Assembly: GCF_001039355.2 (NCBI RefSeq)
Contig: NW_019774736.1
Location: 1 to 64,000 of the forward strand
DNA length: 64,000 bases
From: Lingula anatina
Taxonomy: Eukaryota > Brachiopoda > Lingulata > Lingulida > Lingulidae
Direction of reading: 5' to 3'
Below are positions 10,096 to 21,271 of the stretch, piece by piece (position 1 is the first letter of the stretch; every line of letters begins with the position of its first letter). The position numbers and the translations under genes are program-made. Below the pieces are notes generated by a model, which searched no databases, had not been told where the DNA came from, and saw only the letters and a list, made by a program, of their open reading frames with translations.

Positions 10096-11416
10096 CCAAG
10101 TCATGGCAGAGACCTGCTATCTGCACACACAAAATATCCTGTTCAGTTATCTTTAATTCCGGTTGTCTGTCTTTTAGTTCTCTGACCAGTCTGCCGGCTA
10201 AATAACAGACTCTGAAATAATAATAATGATAAATAAATGAATAACAGTTCGACCTGAAATAACATAAAGGGATAATAACTCTTTGTATGAGTTCTATATT
10301 TCACAATAAAAACAATGTGAATAATTCATAGAAATATCAAATATTCTGTTTTACCACAAAAACGGCAGTTTTAGCTATTATTCTGATATCTGAGCTTGTC
10401 TGTAGACCACGTGACCTCCAATGATGGCTATACTCTGTTAAAATCTCTTAAGAGATTTTAACAAAAAACCGAACTTTTTAGTGTTAACAAAAAACGAACT
10501 TTTTAGAAAAAAAACAGGGACTAACTTTGAATGTAAAAATGGATTCATTAACCATTGGTAAGTATGGGAAAATTGTTGTTTACTCCAGGAAAGTTCATTT
10601 TTTGGCCGAAACAAAGAGTTATTATCCCTTTAAGGTATTAAGTATGCATATTACGCTAAAAAGTCATTTTGTTCTAAGCTATTGGTGCTAAACCACTCCA
10701 CAAAAGAAATCTTTTTACAAGCTGGCCAAGCTCATTATTTGAAGCCCCTATATCCAATCTTGGATTTCATTGTTTTCATAAAACAATTTAGAAGTTTAAA
10801 TGTTGTAAACATGACACATTTATATAAATTATCAAATACTATTTACCCACAAAAAATATATTTCATCTTAATTTACAAAATTCTTCAATTTTTTTTTTTA
10901 CAAAACCTTGTGTTTGATATGATTCTGATCATAGCAACTTTGTTTGGAGCACTGTCAAATAAAAGTACTGATCATGATAGCACGATATAATACGTGCACA
11001 AACACACCATGATAAAGGTAATTAATTTAAGATACATCACATCTTAAGTGTTTGATTAATATCCACCATTTCATCATTGCTTTAATTAAAAATAAGTAAC
11101 TTGGCAACCCATACATGATAAAGACCATTTATTCAAGGTATGACAAATCTGAAGCATTAGATCAATATCTACCATTTCATCATTGCTTAAAAAAAAAAAA
11201 AAAAACAGTAAGTTGGCAAGTGATAAAACTACTTGTGTGTTCCCACATATATTACCCTATGGAATGTTCAAATCTGTTATGTGTTGCTCCTGGGAAGACA
11301 TAATAGGCGCCACCGAGCTGTTTCAGATATCTCAGTCTCTGGAACTGCGGAGTGTCAATAATACGCACACAGAGAGGGTGTAACTCTATGTGGCCATGGA
11401 TAGGGTCATTGAACAC
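10096..11416 (-). CDS. SAMHD1: SAMHD1-like dNTP triphosphohydrolase, two-exon fragment
   Basis: SAMHD1 hydrolyses dNTPs through an HD-domain metal site. Exon 11256-11416 encodes [33 protein letters not shown] and HNRFEHSIG; exon 10096-10211 continues in phase with [19 protein letters not shown] and [11 protein letters not shown]. Both match the start of the vertebrate HD domain, including the metal-binding His of NRFEHS and the HD pair of CHDLG. Splice sites are intact and both exons are free of stops. The following exon (GHGPFSHMFDG and the remaining catalytic residues) is not found to the left, and no SAM-domain exon is found to the right, where LINE sequence begins. It is either a duplicated scrap or an incompletely assembled gene. 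A TTAA MITE lies in the intron. Confidence 0.85.
10268..10629. mobile_element. TTAA-type MITE copy 1
   Basis: Ends are AGGGATAATAACTCTTTG and its inverse, with TTAA on the right and the mutated ATAA on the left. The internal palindrome AAAATCTCTTAAGAGATTTT is shared with the copies at 31151, 39567 and 51146. The target choice is that of piggyBac-like or Kolobok-like transposases. There is no coding capacity. Confidence 0.85.
11011..11221. repeat. Diverged tandem duplication of about 105 bp
   Basis: Two adjacent units (11011-11116 and 11117-11221) share GATAAAG, an ATATC(C/T)ACCATTTCATCATTGCTT block and a TAAGTNACTTGGCAA-like end. The second unit has an A(17)-like expansion. It lies in the SAMHD1 fragment intron beside the exon. 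Confidence 0.6.
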
Positions 11417-11479
11417 CTGGAAGATTATAGAATAAGGCAAGGAAAATAAAATCCCCATGTTCTCTTTGTTAAATGTAAC

Positions 11480-13845
11480 CTATAAAATAGAGTCAAGAGA
11501 TACCTGGGCAAACTTATTTCAGATGACCAATGCGGTTATATTTCCAGGAGACACATCGGAGAAAATATCCGTACTGTATATGATATTATGCAATACACAG
11601 AAGATAACCATATTCCTGGAATGTTAGTGATATTAGATTTTGAAAAGGCTTTTGATGCTGTGCCATGGAAATTCATAAACAGGGTACTAGTTTTTTTTTA
11701 TTTATTTTGGTGAAAGTATTTTTTAATGGATAAATACTTTCAATAAGGGTGCCCAAGCTGCAATAAATCAAGGAGGCAATCTCCCAGAGTTCTTTTACAT
11801 TAAAAGAGACTGCAGGCAGGGAGACCCAATAGCCTCCTATTTGTTCATTTTATGTGTGGAAATACTCTCAATAATACTCAAGAATAACAAAAATATAAAA
11901 AGTATCACTATTGATAATGCCCCTATTTTATTATCTCAATACGCAGACGATACCACCTTGATGCTTGACGGCTCAGAAAAGTCTTTATCTGAACTAATGA
12001 CTGAACTAGAGAAATTTTCAAAAATAACAAAGATAAAACAATGATAGTATGGATAGGACGTATGAACTTCAGTAATTTAAAATTTTTGCCACATATGCAT
12101 CTTGATTGGGGAAAGCACCAGTTTAAACGGGCATACAAAGCGGTTTTAGATGGAAATTATTCACAAAAACTGCACTTTTACAACAGCAAACAATCCAAAT
12201 AAACAAGATATATTTCAAATTTAACGTCTAACAGGTGCCCAGTATGTAGAAATAAAGAAATAAAAATCACATTTACATCCCACAATTGCAACATACTTTG
12301 TGCGTCAAGTGACTCAGATGCTAGCATATGAATGAACGAGTGGGAAGAAGTGTGGGAAAACTGCTCAACCTACTTTCCATCGGTGAAGGCCGAGGGGGCA
12401 GGCGTACCACATGACTGCCCTAATTTAACAAGTCAATGCAGCGGACAATCCAAAGAAAAACTTTTTAGCACATAAGACTAAAGAGGGACATAAAGAAGAA
12501 GTGAGTATGACACAAAACTTGCACGAATAAAAGTAGGATTATAATAGAGAGGGCAATAGCATTTCAATAGAGGTAAACAAGACCATAAATGTTCGGAGAC
12601 CTTGCACCGAGACATCATTGAATAATGCAATGGCCACAATGGTTAGGAAGCCCTGATAGTATTAGTAGTAAAAGGTGGTGCGCAGTGAATGAATTGTGCG
12701 CATGCAAACCATTTTCAAAGACAGCAGAGCGTAAAACTGAACGAGAAGAACGGACAAAAAACGAAGCTGAAATCGTTTGAAGAATAATATACACATCCAG
12801 TGGTGATGATTATTTAAGATAAACAATTTTAAGTCACCACTCTTATGTCATCTCAACCACCATTATAACACCCTCACTCGGTTTGTATGCCCCTATAATC
12901 TTTTGGGAATCGAATTTCATGTTGATCAATTTCAAATCCCTAGACTTAACTTTGATAAGAAATTAGTAAAAATTAAGTCTATTCTTAAAGCACTGAACAG
13001 AAGAATGGTCAACCCCCAGATCGGCAAGTGTATGATTATAAAATCCTTAATAATTTCTCAATTATATCATTTGTTTATATCCTTCTTGAATCCGTGTTAT
13101 TTGCATGGAAAGAACTCAGGGTCAAGGAAGATAAGTAAGGGGGAAAAGCAAGTCTGCGTTGGACACCCCTGTCTGGTATAATAAAGTGCTAAGAGTAGAC
13201 AGTAAGGAAATGTACTTTAAGTATTGGTTCAATAAAGGTATATCTACATTAAGGGATTTTATAAAAGATGCTAAAACATTTACTTTTTTCTCACAAGAAG
13301 AAATAACTAAGTGATACGGTATTCAGACCAGTGGTAAGCATTATTAAGCAATACCTGAGATTGCATGACATAAAAACAAATTTGAAGAAATGCTCCCTTA
13401 ACTCCCACAAAAGTAAGAAGGGCTGCCAAGATTTCTATAAAATACTTAGTAAGAATACTTCAATTCCAAAGGGCAAAATAAATTGGAATAAATTGTTCAA
13501 TATTAATGGCAAAGAGTTGTCCCTAATAAATAAACTGCCCTTCAACCTTCCTATCAATCCTAAATTTAAATGGTTCCAGTATAAAATAAACCAACATATA
13601 CTACCGACAAATAGTTATCTTGCTAAAACTGGTTTGGTCAACACGCTCCTTTGTAAAAGGAGGGAGAAAGAGATGGAGACAATTATTCATGTACTATGGG
13701 ACTGTTCCGTAATGGAAACCTATCTAAAAGTAATCAAAGATAAGCTGAGAATGACTTTAGAGAAAAAAAAAATTATGTTAGGAATTCTTGACAAAAAGGA
13801 AAGTAATAAAAATGTGTATAATGTCTTAAATATGTTAATCAAATA
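11480..13845 (+). mobile_element. Degraded LINE (non-LTR retrotransposon), reverse transcriptase region to 3' end
   Basis: The translation shows YLGKLISDDQCGYISRRHIG, then ILDFEKAFDAVPWKF, then the reverse-transcriptase active-site box QYADDT (YADD at 11940-11951), and DWGKHQF / LLGIEFHVDQFQIP, where the frame is split by an inserted DNA element. A later part (13331-13846) has FKWFQYKINQHILPTNSYLA and ETIIHVLWDC, the C-terminal region of the same LINE type. Several stops and frame changes make it inactive. The order and spacing are those of a single 5'-truncated copy. Confidence 0.8.
12129..12892. mobile_element. DNA element inserted inside the LINE
   Basis: Short inverted ends GGGCATACAAA (12129-12139) and TTTGTATGCCC (12882-12892) bound 764 bp that interrupt the LINE frame between KHQFK and LLGIEF. 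Removing it restores a continuous LINE alignment by eye. No target-site duplication is certain, and no transposase was found inside. Confidence 0.65.
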
Positions 13846-14172
13846 GGTGCAGAAACAAGCAATTATTACTTAATTATTCTCTTTTGTTGAATTTGCTAAA
13901 GAATTTGTGCCATCTTAGGACAATATAATAGTTTTGAGTGTAAATGTGTGACAATTCCCTTATGCCTTGGGGACATAGCCAATTAGTGCATGTCTAACAT
14001 CTCTGTGTACCTAGTTCACAGCTGAGCCTTTATATGAATCGGAGATAATTTCAATAGTCCCAACTGTCAGTCTTTTGTGTTCTACTAGATTCCTTATGGA
14101 GACTATTATATGTTTATATGTTGGTTTGTAATGTGTAGTAACTTGTTCTGTATGACAATGTAAGTGATGCTT

Positions 14173-15107
14173 TCTGTTAGTAACCAGGCACTTGAAGTGA
14201 GATGTGGTGACACCGTCACACCTTTCGATAAGTTTCCGAAGTACCTTGGCATCACATTGGATCGGAGCCTCAACTACAAGGCTCACATCAACAAGGTCGC
14301 TGCAAAGGTTGGAGCGAGAAACACCCTCTTGAAGAGGCTGGCAGGAACTACCTGGGGGGCAAACTTTCCCACCCTGAGTAATACCTCCCTTGCCCTGGCT
14401 TACTCCACTGCAGAATATTGCGCCCCTGTGTGGTGCAGGAGTAGCCATACAAAGACAATTGATACAGCCCTAAACAACAGCATGAGGCTTATCACAGGAT
14501 GTCTGAGATCAACACCAAAACCCTATCTCCCGGTACTAAGCGACATACTTCCCCCAGATATCAGACGGGATCAACGTTGTCTCCAACTGGCCAACAGAAC
14601 ACATGAGCCAGGACATCGTTCCAGTGACTCCGGCAAGATGAGGAATATACCAGGCTTTCCTCAAGGGCTCCACTGATTCCATACTTGCGAAAGTTAGAGG
14701 AGAACAAAAATGAAATGTCAAAAGAGACATGGGGAATGGTGAAATGGCAGGAAGAATGGGATGTCCTCCAAAATGACAGACTGTATGACTTCATTCCTGA
14801 AGTGAGCACCCAACCACCTGGCCATGAGCTGGGTTGCCTATCATGGATTCGACTGAACTGCATCAGAACAGGTCATGGCAGTTTCCGTGCCGGTAACATG
14901 TTTGAATGTCTGATCTGTCAATCTCAAGCATGCATGTGGTGCCCCTCTACAAACAGTCAACCACATCCTAGACACTTGTCAGCTGCATCAGTGCCCAGGG
15001 TTGGACTCACTTAAGTCGTTAGACGGAAGAGCTAAAGACTGGCTTGAAAATGACAATATAATCCTTTGACTTTTGATTCTTGAGTGTACATTACCTAGAT
15101 AAAAATG

Positions 15108-15165
<58 letters not shown>

Positions 15166-15330
15166 GTTATTTTGTGCAATGTATTCTGTCACTCCCCTTT
15201 ATTAGTGCTGTTAACATCCAATGAGACTACTGTATTGTAGTTTGTGTCTGTTGTATATATATATATGTTACAATATATGTTTAGTGTAAAAATGTGTTTT
15301 GTTTTGTGATGTCAATAAAATTGAAAAAAA
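14173..15330 (+). mobile_element. Jockey/CR1-like LINE, 3' part with A-rich tail
   Basis: The frame starting near 14173 reads KFPKYLGITLDRSLNYKAHI, YSTAEYCAPVWCRS and MRLITGCLRSTPKPYLPVL, the region after the reverse transcriptase in jockey-like elements. Frame changes follow, with GMVKWQEEWDVLQ, LSWIRLNCIRTGHGSF, and then HILDTCQLHQCPG ending in a stop near 15069. The 3' UTR has a (TG)n tract and ends in AATAAAATTG plus an A run at about 15313-15334. It is a 5'-truncated, inactive copy. Confidence 0.8.
15111..15162. repeat. (GT)n microsatellite
   Basis: About 26 uninterrupted GT units in the 3' UTR of the LINE. Confidence 0.95.
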
Positions 15331-15954
15331 AAAGAAAATCTCCAAGTTACCTTTGAATAACCACGCCCAAGTTCTGCAAAATTATTGAAAGGACCATGCT
15401 GGAATCATTGTTTTTCTTCCTCACATTATTTTTGGTCTAAAAATTAGATCTCCAAGTACTAGTAGCTTGAATTAAGACTGTAAGATTTGCAATTTGCAAA
15501 TCGCGGCAATTTCCACCACCATAAGGTCTGGACCTTATTCAAGTTATAATTAAATTGGTAATCAAAGAATAAAACCACAAAAATTACAATTATGACTAAA
15601 TGACCAAGGGCAAAGTATACTATTTTGTACCTTTAAATGAAGGTGTAGGGAAGTACCAAAGCCATTAGATTGGGCTTCTTCTTCCTCTCTTTTGCCTTGT
15701 AAGTGCTTGATAATTTGAAGTATTGTAAGTCTTGTTCCCAAACAGCTTGAAAAAAATTAATGTTCAAATAATAAATATATAGTGGGAGAGCAACAATCAT
15801 TATTCTTAATAAAAAAATTGTATGTTGATCTTTTTTAAAAATTATTTGCCAAAGTTTTGATAATCGTTCTTAATTGAACAAAAAATTTAATTATTATTTT
15901 GTACTTCCTAAAAGTATATCCACATACTCATATACCCACACCCAGTCTCTCTCT
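15331..15954. other. Non-coding interval left of the gap
   Basis: AT-rich, no gene recognised. It ends in a CT-rich run at the gap edge, which suggests the assembly broke at a simple repeat. Confidence 0.5.
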
Positions 15955-16719
15955 NNNNNNNNNNNNNNNNNNNNNNNNNNNNNNNNNNNNNNNNNNNNNN
16001 NNNNNNNNNNNNNNNNNNNNNNNNNNNNNNNNNNNNNNNNNNNNNNNNNNNNNNNNNNNNNNNNNNNNNNNNNNNNNNNNNNNNNNNNNNNNNNNNNNNN
16101 NNNNNNNNNNNNNNNNNNNNNNNNNNNNNNNNNNNNNNNNNNNNNNNNNNNNNNNNNNNNNNNNNNNNNNNNNNNNNNNNNNNNNNNNNNNNNNNNNNNN
16201 NNNNNNNNNNNNNNNNNNNNNNNNNNNNNNNNNNNNNNNNNNNNNNNNNNNNNNNNNNNNNNNNNNNNNNNNNNNNNNNNNNNNNNNNNNNNNNNNNNNN
16301 NNNNNNNNNNNNNNNNNNNNNNNNNNNNNNNNNNNNNNNNNNNNNNNNNNNNNNNNNNNNNNNNNNNNNNNNNNNNNNNNNNNNNNNNNNNNNNNNNNNN
16401 NNNNNNNNNNNNNNNNNNNNNNNNNNNNNNNNNNNNNNNNNNNNNNNNNNNNNNNNNNNNNNNNNNNNNNNNNNNNNNNNNNNNNNNNNNNNNNNNNNNN
16501 NNNNNNNNNNNNNNNNNNNNNNNNNNNNNNNNNNNNNNNNNNNNNNNNNNNNNNNNNNNNNNNNNNNNNNNNNNNNNNNNNNNNNNNNNNNNNNNNNNNN
16601 NNNNNNNNNNNNNNNNNNNNNNNNNNNNNNNNNNNNNNNNNNNNNNNNNNNNNNNNNNNNNNNNNNNNNNNNNNNNNNNNNNNNNNNNNNNNNNNNNNNN
16701 NNNNNNNNNNNNNNNNNNN
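15955..16719. other. Assembly gap (765 N)
   Basis: An unbroken run of N. The left edge is (CT)n and the right edge is an A run leading into a dispersed repeat whose other copy is preceded by (AAAT)n, so the gap probably contains low-complexity sequence. Confidence 0.99.
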
Positions 16720-16724
16720 AAAAA

Positions 16725-17251
16725 AACAGTAAATTTCAAATAACCGAGTTCAAACTTAGTCACAGAATATACTTTGAAAGATTATTACGGGGAAATTTTT
16801 TTTTAATACATTAAGTATTAAAACTACATTTTAAAATGTTGCAAATAGTTGAACTGACTTTTTACTGATCAGATAAAATCTTACAAGGCTGTGTTGTGTT
16901 TTCAATTGATTTCAAACTTGCAACAAAACCTGTTACTGTTGGTGACATAGCATATGATGAAGAAAATTAAAAAAAAAAAAAATGAAGTCCCTCGATAAAT
17001 CTCATTGCACGAAGAAATAATTCCAGACAAATGGAATTTTCTTTCATCATACTCAATTTCCAGAGTAATCCCTGTAAAGGTAGAAAGTTCTTTATTTATT
17101 TGATAATTTTCTGTATAATAAATCAAAGAACTCTATCATTTTTTACCTTGACTAGACATGGCTGTTGTCATGTACATCCTGATAAATTCAAGATGACCTT
17201 GATAACATAAAGCTGATGCAAGATTTCAAAGTTCAATGGTCCTATACAACT
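16725..17251. repeat. Dispersed repeat, copy 1 of 2
   Basis: About 525 bp closely matching 20264-20786, starting ACAGTAAATTTCAAATAA and ending GTCCTATACAACT. On the minus strand both copies keep a frame with [13 protein letters not shown], but I recognise no family and attach no function to it. Confidence 0.85.
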
Positions 17252-17438
17252 GAGGCTATTAAATGCCTTCTATGTGTTATCACACAAAATTAATTCATAA
17301 TCTTTCTACTTCCGTAATAAATCTCACCTGCAAAATAGTTTTATAAGGTTTGTTCTCTGACCCATCTCCTGTTTCATCTACTCCCGTCTTTTCGGATGTA
17401 TATATTGCATCTAAAACAATAATGTTTAGTCATCTTAG

Positions 17439-17665
17439 AGACCATTCCCACAGATATTTAGATAGATCTATCCCCCTGGGGAGTCACTACATTGGTGTCA
17501 GCTTTAAAACCAGCTTGAATGTCTGTCCTGCCTACTAAAAGCTGTAAGGGGGTAATTAACTTTTGTGCGCCCTCGGCTCCCGGAAGCTGACAGCAATTTA
17601 GCGTGAACCCCTAGGGAGTTAGGTCAATCCAGATGGATTGATCTAAATCTCTGGGAACCCAGTCT
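17439..17665. mobile_element. TTAG-type MITE, older copy
   Basis: Related along its length to the element at 33912-34131: CCCA(C/T)AGAT near the left end, then TGTCTGTCC(T/C)GCCTACTA, AGCTGTAAGG and TTTAGCGTGAACCCC, and an inverted AGATCAATC-like right end. It is more diverged than the haplotype-specific copy. Confidence 0.7.
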
Positions 17666-18769
17666 TAAATTTCAAAGTCTAAGGAATTTCTCTTTTCATC
17701 CATAGATTGAATAAGCAAATACTTGCTATACATCTTACATGAACAAAATGACTTTTCATCTGGGCTCAGTTTAACCATTAATGACTTAATCACAAGCACA
17801 CCCCCCCCCCCCCTACACACACACACACACACACACACATAATACTGTGCAGCCATAAATTTTGCATAGCCATAAGCTGTTAAATTAAATGTTATTGTTA
17901 ACTTGTTATCAACTTGGCATTTGGCACTAGAAGGGAATAACAAACCCACCCGCCAACTATGTATACATTTACAGACGGGCATGTATTCCAAATGGCAGTG
18001 CACTTGAGTTTCTAAATTCCTGGTCCTTGGGCTTGACTTGTGATCGTAATCATTCAAAAATGAAACAGGGCGTCAAGATGTTTTTCCACGTGTCGGCATA
18101 ACGTAACTCTATGCATCATTACTTACCCATACTCATGTTTTTTATTCCGTCTCTAACATCAGCCATAAAGCTTATCTGGACGTCTGCTAACCTTTCAGTA
18201 TAAATTGTGCGTTACGCTTCTTTTATACTTGTAGATTATCTTCTTATCAGAGCCGGCTTTGCAGGCCCTTGCATCAGCAGTCAATAGTTCCGTCTGCTTG
18301 TTGGCAGATGTCGTCATTCGTTTGGAGTTATCTAAATGTGTTATGGCGTTTTAATAACAAATACCTTTGATTCATATCGAATATTTAGTAGCAGGTTAAA
18401 TAATCATATAAGATTGCAAACATAAATCATAGCGATACACAATTTTCTATTTCTTTAGTACCCACTTATGGTGATAGAAAAATCAAGAAGTGATGAATTT
18501 TTATTAATTTTTCATGAGAACCCCGGACGTGTAAGTTTGTTTGTTTTTTAAATGCTGTGCATCAATACAACTGTTGATACAAATAAACATAGTCAAACCA
18601 TGGTAATGGATGCCATGTATCAAAATAGTTATACTAATAAGAACTATTTCTTTTGTATCCTTGCACACCTGAAATTAGGCCAGTATGGCGCTGACCATGT
18701 TTGAGGGGGACTTCGCTGTCTGAAAGTTTGCATGATAAACCCCGACAAAGCCCGCTTGATAATCATATT

Positions 18770-21175
18770 ATGGCCCAGAATAAGAAAGAACCATCTAGGC
18801 TTTTGACTCAGACGGTCATAGATGCCAGAGATGAGCTTGATGAGGTAAAAAGCAGCATTTATTTTAGTTGTAAAATCTGGGTCACCTTTGTTTACAGGCA
18901 TGATCAGTTGATAAAGCAGAAGACGATTCAGAGAATTACATTAATATGACCAATTTTGTATGGTTATCATTTCAAGTAAAATAGTTTGTGTACAAAACAT
19001 TGCGTTGCAAATTTTAAAAAGATTTTAATGAATTTGATGTTAAGTTATTGCAAGTTGTACTTGATCTGTTGCCGCATTGCTGCTATCCGTTTTTACCATC
19101 TGTCCATCCTCTCTACTAATATCTATTTTTTTTCATTTGCTAAACACGAATCATTTGTTTTGCTTTACAGTTGCCCTTTGAAGAATGAACATGTCAGATC
19201 TCATCATTTCTTATTACTTGAAATAATTTCAATATTTTGTAGTTCTATGGAAATTGATTTTCTTTTATCACATGACTGCCTTTAATATAATGCCAAAAAT
19301 TTAACAGTATTTGTCACATATCATCTTTTCTATTAAAGCAAGAGACTTGATATTTGGTTACCAATAGCCAAATATTAAAGTATATAAAATATGAATAAAC
19401 CATTTGCATCTTTCAAAAAGATATTGATGTTTTAAAGGCACCACATTTGCCTTTTTTTAAAGATATCTCTCTCAAAAAAGTCAAAAGTTGCCCTACTTGA
19501 TTTTTAACACCCAAATATTGTCATATAATTTAACAAACACTTGGAATTTGTTGTACAATAAATATAAGAGCTGTCCATGAACACATAGTCATTTTGCTCT
19601 AAATTATACACTTCAGAACTTGACAATGCACAAGTGGGGATGACCAAAAAAAAAAAAGGAGGGGGGATATTCTCTTAATCCCCCCCCCCCCCATAAAAAC
19701 CCCGTAATCTTTGTTCTTATACTCTTTTACTCTTTGATGACTTGTAGAAATCTGATACTCATGAGATACTTTTTCTTATGAAAATGAAAGCCATTAGAAT
19801 ATAACTTAAAGTGGTCTGAAATTGCTACAGATAGAAAATATATTTTAAAAAATTTGTTTATATGTAAACTGTATCTGAGTTGAAGTTATTTCATTTTTTT
19901 TTTCGCTTTTGGATGTATACCATATGTGAGTGTATATGTTTATTTTATTCTATTTACAGAGATTAGAAAAGTGTTACAGTATAGTAACTTCAATCATCAC
20001 AGGACTTTCTGAAAGACAGATTAATGATGCACTCAATGCTTATGTAAGTACAGTCACAAAGTAAAAGTAGGTACAGAAAGAAAATGTGAAATAATAAGTT
20101 ACATTAAGGCAATTCTATTTTTAAAAATTGAGTTTTCCTGGGATGAAGGAATTTTTTCTCATCTTTCTGATATGTGATAAAGCTCTTAATTACTATATTT
20201 TTGTTAGTACTTTCCTTTAAAAAAAATAAATAAAATAAATAAAAATAAATAAATAAATAAATAAAACAGTAAATTTCAAATAACTGAGTTCAAACTTAGT
20301 CACTGAATATACTTTGAAAGATTATTACGAGGAAAATTTTTTTAATACATTAAGTATTAAAACTACATTTTAAAATGTTGCAAATAGTTGAACAGACTTT
20401 TTACTGATCAGATAAAATCTTACAAGGCTGTGTTGTGTTTTCGATTTATTTCAAACTTGCAACAAAACCTGTTACTGTTGGTGACATAGCATATGATGAA
20501 GAAAATAAAAAAAAAAGATGAAGTCCCTCGATAAATCTCATTGCACAGAGAAATAATTCCAGACGAATGGAATTTTCTTTCATCATACTCAATTTCCAGA
20601 GTAATCCCTGTAAAGGTAGAAAGTTCTTTATTTATTTCTAGGTTTCTGTATAATAAATCAAAGAACTCTATCATTTTTTGCCTTGACTAGACATGGCTGT
20701 TGTCATGTACATCCTGATAAATTCAAGACGACCTTGATAACATAAAGCTGATGCAAGACTTCAAAGTTCAATGGTCCTATACAACTATACAGAAAGAAAA
20801 TGTGAAATAATAAGTTGCATTAAGGCAATTCTATTTTTAAAAATTGAGTTGAAAGTTATTAAAATACATGTTTTTGTATATAAACAAAATATGAGCTCAA
20901 AATTTATATGATGTAGCTAATTCATATTGAAGACAAATATCATTATAAACTTGCAGTATCCAATAATCAAAATTTATATACCAGCACATGATGGCTGTGT
21001 ATTGATATTTCAGGTATGTAAAGGTAGCCAGCAACATGAAGAAGTACAGCTTGGGCTACTCTATATGATATTGGTTGATCAAAAACAAGCAGCAAGAGTG
21101 AATATGAATTTTTTTATATAAAAAAATTAAGGTTGCACTATCTTGGATTAAACATGGATTAGGGAATATGCATTA

Positions 21176-21271
<96 letters not shown>

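Noticed and set aside
15874-16763. Two long ORFs spanning the N gap
   Set aside because: They are almost entirely unknown residues produced by translating N.
18701-18949. INTS3 start at 18701
   Set aside because: That frame begins with TTG, not ATG; the first in-frame ATG is at 18770 and a stop lies upstream.
16902-20674. Minus-strand frame with [13 protein letters not shown] in both dispersed-repeat copies as a gene
   Set aside because: Short, no recognised family, and conserved only because the two repeat copies are similar.
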